Part shown: positions 58,526-64,000 of the stretch, piece by piece | How the letters are laid out: the number at the start of each line of letters is the position of its first letter | How positions within the stretch are numbered: the first letter of the stretch is position 1 | Origin: Doryteuthis pealeii | Lineage: Eukaryota; Mollusca; Cephalopoda; Myopsida; Loliginidae | DNA length: 64,000 bases | NCBI GenBank assembly: GCA_023376005.1 | Contig: CM042163.1 | Coordinates: 5,870,367 to 5,934,366, forward strand | Direction: 5' to 3' | Translations under genes and position numbers: made by a program | The notes under the pieces: generated by a model | What the model saw: the letters and a program-made list of their open reading frames with translations, nothing else | Databases searched by the model: none | Told to the model about the DNA's origin: nothing

Positions 58526-59491
58526 CTGAACTACTGTGATCTTCATACTTATAAATCATTGCTACTGTGGGCAGGGGCGGGGGGGGGGGGGTCGGATAAA
58601 GGTACCAACTGTATATTGGTGGGACAGGGTCAAAGGGTTAACATAAGATTTATTTCATACAGATTTCCAATTTGATTCTTATAAAATAAATTCTTCCCAT
58701 AAAAATCTATAATTTTTTGAAACAAGATATTCTAAAAAATTTACCGAGTAATATTGTTATAATTGCCATTGTGTGCAATCTTGACAAAGATAGCATTATG
58801 TCTTACCGTTACTAGTTCTGTAGAGAAGTGATTTCATGAAAAATTAAATATTCATCATACAATTTTTGTATTAAATAAGAATTGCATTTTTACAAATGAA
58901 ATGGAATTTCAACACAAAAAGCACCTGTTGATTAAATTACTTTAAACTTTATCAGTTGGCCAATTGGAAGTTGAAGAATGAAAATTGCAGGAATTGAATG
59001 AATTGCTTTTCCAGATTTTACAATGTTCCCTTTTTTTTTTTTTTTTTTTAATGTTCTGCTTGAATTAAAATGCTTTTCATCTTTTTAACGTAGATATTTT
59101 TTAAAATTCAAGATTCCACTGGTTTATCTACACAAATTTCAATTAATTTTTTTTTTATATTATTGATTAAATTTAGAACTAAAGGGAAAATGTTTCTGGC
59201 AAAGTCTTTTATTGATTTCACTGAACTAAGTCTTTTTTTTTTTTTTTTGATTCCAGTTCCTCTTGTAATTTTGATGTCAGTTTTTGTTTGTTACAGGAAA
59301 TGAATGAAAACATTTTGAAAGGAAATCTTTTTCGAGACTAATTAAGTTTTGCTTTTTTTTTTATGCTTTTTTTTTTTTTTTTTTTCATTTTCAAATTCGG
59401 ATTTGAATGATTATTTTTCAGGAATAATTTTCAAAATGATTCACAAAAACTTTGAGTTCATTTTTTCTTTCAATTTCTTTTTTTTTTTTAG
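58526..59491. other. AT-rich intron end, no other feature
   Basis: Homopolymer-rich (G-run near 58580, several T-runs). The last 60 bases are a strong polypyrimidine tract ending TTTTTTTTTTTAG before exon 2. Confidence 0.5.
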
Positions 59492-59626
59492 TTATCAATG
59501 CAACAAACTGCCAATGTCCCGAAAATATGTTCAATTGTGGAGATAGTAAGTGTACGTGCATTCAACAAAATTGGGTTTGTGATGAAGATCAAGATTGTGT
59601 GAACAGAAATGATGAAAAGTATTGCA
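59492..59626 (+). CDS. exon 2: LDL-receptor class A module
   Basis: A 135-bp exon (45 codons), phase 1 at both ends, with acceptor TTTTTTTTTTTAG and donor GTAAGT. It encodes VINATNCQCPENMFNC, then GDSKCTCIQQNWVCDEDQDC and VNRNDEKYC. The six canonical LDLa cysteines and the calcium-cage pattern W-x-C-D-x-D-x-D-C...N-D-E are present (N replaces the usual S in SDE). Two extra cysteines, TNC before the module and SKC beside the third canonical cysteine, are odd and could form an extra disulfide. NAT is a possible glycosylation site. LDLa repeats bind ligands in extracellular or secreted proteins. The exact family (LRP, GPCR with LDLa, matrix protein) cannot be told from one module. Confidence 0.85.
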
Positions 59627-59689
59627 GTAAGTTTGTTTTTTAATCATTTCATTTGATATTGTTATGTTTTAATGTTTTAACCCGTTATA

Positions 59690-60420
59690 CCTCATCAACG
59701 TTTGTGTCCATTTGCTTTACATTGTGTCTGGAGGCTTTGGCCTCTAGACTGTAAGATATAAAATAAATTGCGTAATCCCAGAGTACCGTATTCCTAAGCA
59801 GTACCTGCCCCCTTCTCTAAAAGAGGAAGGGCTACGTTTATTTCTGGTGTCTGAAGCACCCCCAAAAGGGAAATACCAAAGGAATATTGCACTTTTTGCA
59901 CTGGCCACTGTATGAGCTTCGGTTTGTGCATGGTTCCCCATGTTAAAAAATCCTTGTGTAAATCCGGCCTGGTGGGAGGTCAGGAAAATACTTGTCAAAA
60001 TTTGAAAATGATCTTTTCATTTCTTTTTAAGATGAATTCTAAAAAAATAATCAGTTAATTTTAATCTTCTAATTTGATTTTTTTCCTAAAGAAATTTTCG
60101 ATTTGATTGCGATTTAAATTTGGTAGTGTCAGAGCCATGTTGCCAGGAGCTTAAGTTTCTGGTAGGTCAGCCAAGACGGACAGGTCTAGCACCCAGTGGT
60201 ATTAGGGCCACAACCTGGCCAAAGGGTCTCTGGCAAAATCCTAAGGGCTTCTCCATCATTGTCAGGAATCAATGGCTTTTGGGATATGCATGCAAGTTTG
60301 CAGATCACTTGTGAATTTCCTATTCCCTTGTTACTCGTTCCATCAATTCACCACAAGTGAATTTGTTGGATTGGAGCCAGCTCAACTGACTCGGGGTGAA
60401 TTCCATCACTGAAAAACAGA
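59690..60420. other. GC-richer unrecognised block
   Basis: Two segments (59690-59995, 60120-60410) stand out in composition. 60158-60240 (GGTAGGTCAGCCAAGACGGA...) looks like a repeat, but no second copy is in this window. The short frames have no domain. Confidence 0.35.
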
Positions 60421-60629
60421 AAAGATGTGATTGAATCTTTTTTTTTTAACAGCTACATTGATATTTTCAAATTTTCTTTAGAGATTTGTAATGACCAAAT
60501 CTTTTTCTAATATTTGTGTTCAAATTTGATTTCAAATCAATAAGAAGCTTTTAAATTAGTACACAAACTAATTCAAACAGAAATGACTAATCTGCAGAGA
60601 ACATCCTACCTCATTGATGATAACTTGCT

Positions 60630-61040
60630 ATTACCATTGAGCTTGCTGAATCTTCTCATCAGTGGTGGTGGTTGATGGGTATCCTTCTCCCTCTTCATGT
60701 GTCATGCTTGTCTGGCTACTTTTAGACTTTTCTATCCACTCATACATACTTCTACATGGTAGTGCACTGTGCCTGTATTGTGCTAAAAGCCTCTGATGAA
60801 TTTCAGCCCATGACACTCCTTCCAACCAGAGAAATCGGGTCACTTCCTCGCTGCATACTGCTAGTGAGGCAGATATGTTTACACTGTAAAGACTGCAGGC
60901 AAAATGGCACAATTAGGATAAAACTTTGATCACATGATCACAACCGTGCCAACTATAAGCATGCATGCGCACAACACAGTGTGACAATAATAAAGATATG
61001 TTAGGATGAAAGTGCAGATAATTTTTGACTCTCCCTCATA
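60630..61040 (-). pseudogene. mariner 5' fragment (transposase HTH)
   Basis: Minus-strand frame 60912-60631 reads VTRFLWLEGVSWAEIHQRLL then SMYEWIEKSKSSQTSMTHEE and PSTTTTDEKIQQAQ. This is the arrangement of the first helix-turn-helix and the GRPST..T linker of mariner transposases. Upstream on the same strand, TGAGGGAGAGTCAAAAATTA near 61037-61018 looks like its TIR. Everything after about residue 90 is missing. Confidence 0.8.
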
Positions 61041-61349
61041 TAGTTGAACAAAAATCAAATAATGAAGAAACACAGATTTCCATTAATTTTATAAAATTTT
61101 TGACTTGATAATTTCCCATTGGATGTCTATAAACTATATTTGCAAAGGACGGCCAGAAAGAATTAAGAGACACCAACCCTTGCTTAATTTACATATTGCA
61201 ACACATGGATTAACTCTCTCTCTCTCTGTATTATGAGGGGAAACTTTCAATTTTTGTAAATATGTGAACATTTATTATTTTGTGAATACATTTACATTCA
61301 CTTAATAACACATTTAGAAATTACATTTGTAAAAAACCAACAATTACTT

Positions 61350-61454
61350 CACCTCAGATGCAAAAACAACCTCCCTGGTCTAGTGCTAGTGAAAAGAGGA
61401 TAGACTCCCTCCCTGTCTGGCTGATACCAACAATAGGCCAATCTGACGACTTGT
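61350..61454 (+). repeat. SINE family S2, 5'-truncated
   Basis: Begins CACCTCAGATGCAAAAACAA and ends near GACGACTTGTC. The tRNA-like head is absent. The start is almost the same as that of the truncated copy at 62289. Confidence 0.8.
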
Positions 61455-61497
61455 CATCTTTCAAGAACTATGAGAATAAGTAATGAATACAACTGAA

Positions 61498-61548
61498 ACA
61501 TATATATATATATATATATATATGTGTTTATGTGTGTGTGTGTGTGTA
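61498..61548. repeat. (AT)n and (GT)n microsatellites
   Basis: An AT run followed by GTTTAT and a GT run. Confidence 0.93.
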
Positions 61549-61693
61549 TTTGGACAGCATTTTTTCATTTATACATGTAGAATTAAACAAAAGACACATC
61601 TCCTGTTTAACAATTTTATTTTTGATCTTTTTGAGTTTTCTGGCCAACTTTTTAATATTTGGGTGAAATTCGTGGATAGTCCACCAAAGTTCA

Positions 61694-61745
61694 AATCCCG
61701 AGTACTTTCGGCACTTCAAAGTCCCATCATCAGGGGTGATGTGTT
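61694..61745 (-). ncRNA. hammerhead-like ribozyme motif
   Basis: On the minus strand: CCC, CTGATGA (61733-61727), then GGGACTT...AAGTGCC as stem II (one G/G mismatch, short loop), then GAAA (61709-61706), the palindrome AGTACT, C and GGG. CCC/GGG (61736-61734 with 61699-61697) forms stem I. AGTACT is self-complementary and could give stem III in a dimer, with C at the cleavage position. One extra T sits between the core and stem II. All GAAA and CTGATGA core bases are intact. Confidence 0.55.
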
Positions 61746-61961
61746 CCAGTTTTTTTTATAGCTGTAATACTTTGACAAGTGATTATAAATAAAATCTTGT
61801 AAATTTGTTGAAAGATAAATTTGTGTTTATGAATGAAATTCTTTTTACATTTGTTTATATCAATAGAATCTCCAATTCGCTTTTGAAAAAAACTCTAATG
61901 ACATGTGATAGGCCGAAATAATTTGACTGATATTTCCCCTGGCTCGTACGGGGTGTGGGGT

Positions 61962-62612
61962 AGAAATACCTCCCATATTTTAAACGGTCATCTACGTGGT
62001 GCAAATAAAGTTGGGCAAGTTGTAATGGTAGATTGTGCTAGCTAATGTCTTACCATTTTTCTTCAGATATGATCATCGGTTGGACTGGTGAATATGTTGC
62101 ATTTGCTGTTGAAATCATTGGGGAATCTGTAATTGCTACATCAACAGTTTTTCATGCTCATTTCATGTTGTCTCGGAAATGATGCTGTTGTGGATAGAAA
62201 GTTGATACTGCTATGGCTTGAAAATTTCAGAACCACACGTTCATCTATTAAAAGAAAACCACCCGGAAGAATTCAAGAATGCTATTTGCTCCACCTCAGA
62301 TGCTAAAACAATCTCCTTGGTCTAGCGCTATTGAAAAGGGGATAGACTCCTTCGCTGACTGGCTGATACCGACTTTAGGCCGCCACCGATGACTTTACTT
62401 TACTTATTTGCCAAAAAGTGGTCAGAAATACCACCAGACATGACTCTTCTTGGTCTTTTTGTCAAATTTAAAAAACATGGTCATTCCAAGCCATGATTGT
62501 AATTTATTGGGTGAGTAATGGTAAAATATTAGCTAGATGGAGCTACCATTACCACTTGCCTAAATTCATTTGCATCAAACAGGTGACAGTTAAAAATGTA
62601 GGAGGTATTTCT
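61962..62612 (+). mobile_element. DNA transposon remnant with DUF4817-like transposase HTH
   Basis: TIRs: AGAAATACCTCCCATATTTT on the left and AGAAATACCTCCTACATTTT read from the right, extending to about 45 bp (CTGTCA...TGCAAAT). Plus-strand translation from 62078 gives GWTGEYVAFAVEIIGESVIA and TVFHAHFMLSRK. After one frameshift it continues with LLWLENFRTTRSSIKRKPPG to 62270. WTGE(Q/Y)xAFxVE....SVIATxxxFRxHF is typical of the DUF4817 N-terminal HTH of mariner-related transposases. The core is then replaced by a truncated S2 SINE (62289-62406). Confidence 0.82.
62289..62406 (+). repeat. SINE family S2, 5'-truncated, nested in transposon
   Basis: CTCCACCTCAGATGCTAAAA to GGCCGCCACCGATGACTTTA, inserted inside the TIR element. 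Confidence 0.85.
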
Positions 62613-63679
62613 GTCACAACTTGTATATAAGACTTATTGTTTTTTTATTATTTCAAAATAAGTACCCCCACCCCAAAAAAAAACTTTGATCAGAAGTTAT
62701 GTCATTTTAACTGCAACCAAATGATATAGAATTTTTTTTAAAGACATACAAAATTTTGAGGCTTAATCTAAGATATAAAGCATTTTTATAAAACATAATT
62801 GATCTCCATTTTTTACAAAAGTAAAATGGCCTTCAAACTTGAATTTCAAGGAAAAATGTTGTAGAATGAATTGGAGCAGCAATATGTATTTGTGCCATTT
62901 TTTTTTCTACCAATCAGTTTTAAAGAAAGACGAAAACTAAAATAAAGAAATCTAAAAAGTCATTTCTTCTTTTCATATAAATTTTTATGCACAGAAGGAA
63001 ATCTATAAATAGAATAAATCAACTTTATTCATACTTAACAAAAATTTATTTCCTTCTTTGAAAGAATTAAGAGAAATAGTTTTCTTATTCATAACATTTA
63101 AATCATTCTGATTATTCACCATACGGTTTAATCAAACTTAACGGATCTAAATTCCACCATCGTATGTCACCCCACCGAAAGAAAAAAATACCAAAAATCA
63201 GGGAATTAACCGAATTTAATTAATTTTTTTTTAGTGTTGATATATTAATGAATAAAAGATATAACGCACCAGTTATTTTATTTAAAAACTTTAACATTTT
63301 TTCAGGTCAGTTAACTTTGAACCACATATCTTTGAGGTGTAACACAGATTCTCAAGTTCAATTTAACCCACAATACACAGTGTTGCATGTGAATGTCATC
63401 TGTTTTTACAGTTCCATTAAAAAGTTTAATGTCAAATCCACGGATTTCAATTCCTAAAATGAATTGAGCATTGCTAAGCATTTAGAAAAGGAAAAGAAAA
63501 CCCATGTTATTATAAAACTGAGATTTGCTTTAGTTGTTGTCATAATGTAAATACAACATTCAACTATTTCTCTCTTCTCAGCTGAAACAGCATCTTTTTT
63601 TTTTTTTCAACCAACTTATCTATATTTCTTTTATAAGGAGTGGACATAGGAAAGGGGGGGGGGGGGATTTTGAACTTAA
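62613..63679. other. AT-rich, no gene seen
   Basis: Homopolymers and short frames only. Confidence 0.4.
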
Positions 63680-63897
63680 CATCCTATACAGCCTCATTCT
63701 GCCTGGCCAGTCACATTTGTTTTCCTAATCCATCCCAAATAATAGCCTTTGTTTAAATATAATATTAAACATATTTAGCAGTCTTTGATTTATAGGAAAT
63801 AACAGTTAACTTTAAATGAAAGGTCATTTTTAGCCATTTTTTTATAAATCCTTAGAGGATCCTTGGACTCTGGACTTGGAAAATTCTCAACAGGATG
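63680..63897 (-). mobile_element. TTAA-type MITE family E, copy 3, inverted
   Basis: Flanked by TTAA at 63676-63679 and 63898-63901. The left end CATCCTATACAGCC is the reverse complement of the family right end; the right end is CAACAGGATG. Confidence 0.88.
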
Positions 63898-64000
63898 TTA
63901 AGAGTTAAAATATCTTAGATGGATTTAGCAAAGAACAAAAAAAAAAAAGAAGCTCTACAGTGTATTTTACATCATCTTTTAATTATGTCAATTTTACAAC

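Larger units (their letters stand above)
19563..59491 (+). other. putative 39.9-kb intron
   Basis: Begins GTAAGACT and ends TTTTTTTTTTTAG. Both junctions are phase 1. No intermediate coding exon was recognised in it; everything identifiable is a transposable element, SINE or satellite. The link between the two exons is inferred from phase and peptide logic, not observed. Confidence 0.4.
59627..64000 (+). other. downstream intron (partial)
   Basis: Starts at the GTAAGT donor after the LDLa exon. No further exon of the gene was recognised before the window ends, so the gene continues beyond it. Confidence 0.6.

Noticed and set aside
62067..62180. Possible third exon of the LDLa gene: TTTTTCTTCAG acceptor followed by an open phase-1-compatible frame
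   Set aside because: The frame reads WTGEYVAFAVE...SVIAT...HAHF, a DUF4817-type transposase HTH, lies within a TIR pair and continues after a frameshift into more transposase sequence. The acceptor-like string is coincidental.

Overview
The window looks like AT-rich, repeat-saturated nuclear DNA from an animal, most likely a lophotrochozoan and plausibly a mollusc or cephalopod. The reasons are long introns, dense microsatellites, several tRNA-derived SINE families, mariner and Tc1-like transposons, an RLE-type and a second non-LTR retrotransposon, and many palindromic elements. The taxonomic assignment is inference from repeat style only. There is no bacterial-type gene organisation, and nearly all open frames in the window are repeat noise. 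Copy boundaries below were read by eye and may be off by several bases.

Host gene: I can support two exons of one plus-strand gene. Exon 1 (19517-19562) encodes a short hydrophobic signal-peptide-like start and ends in phase 1 at GTAAGA. Exon 2 (59492-59626) is a phase 1-1 cassette encoding one LDL-receptor class A (LDLa) module with a perfect GTAAGT donor. If they are spliced together, the intron is about 39.9 kb and holds most of the repeats described here. Further exons must lie beyond the window.

Layout: 1-19 kb is upstream sequence with a foldback element, an LTR-like repeat pair with TATA-hairpin units, SINEs, a Penelope-like foldback and the 3' part of a LINE. 19.5-59.5 kb is the putative giant intron. 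It contains an 8-bp-TSD MITE with a telomere-like motif, seven 110-bp tandem repeats, an inverted duplication of a degenerate Tc1-like element (35.4/47 kb), a 424-bp near-perfect hairpin (43.57-43.99 kb), a complete mariner with TIRs and TA duplication (51.1-52.4 kb) and an RLE-type retrotransposon 3' end (53.5-54.2 kb). 59.6-64 kb is downstream intron with mariner and DUF4817-like transposase remnants, 5'-truncated SINEs and a TTAA-flanked MITE.

Most interesting signal: several unrelated-looking repeats (14.9, 38.4/39.05, 43.8, 49.5 and 61.7 kb) share a hammerhead-ribozyme-like layout: CTGANGA, a pairing stem II, GAAA, then a very short self-complementary stem III. The best ones also have a complementary stem I. 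This matches what is known for Penelope-like elements, and here the units sit in inverted pairs or a giant hairpin.
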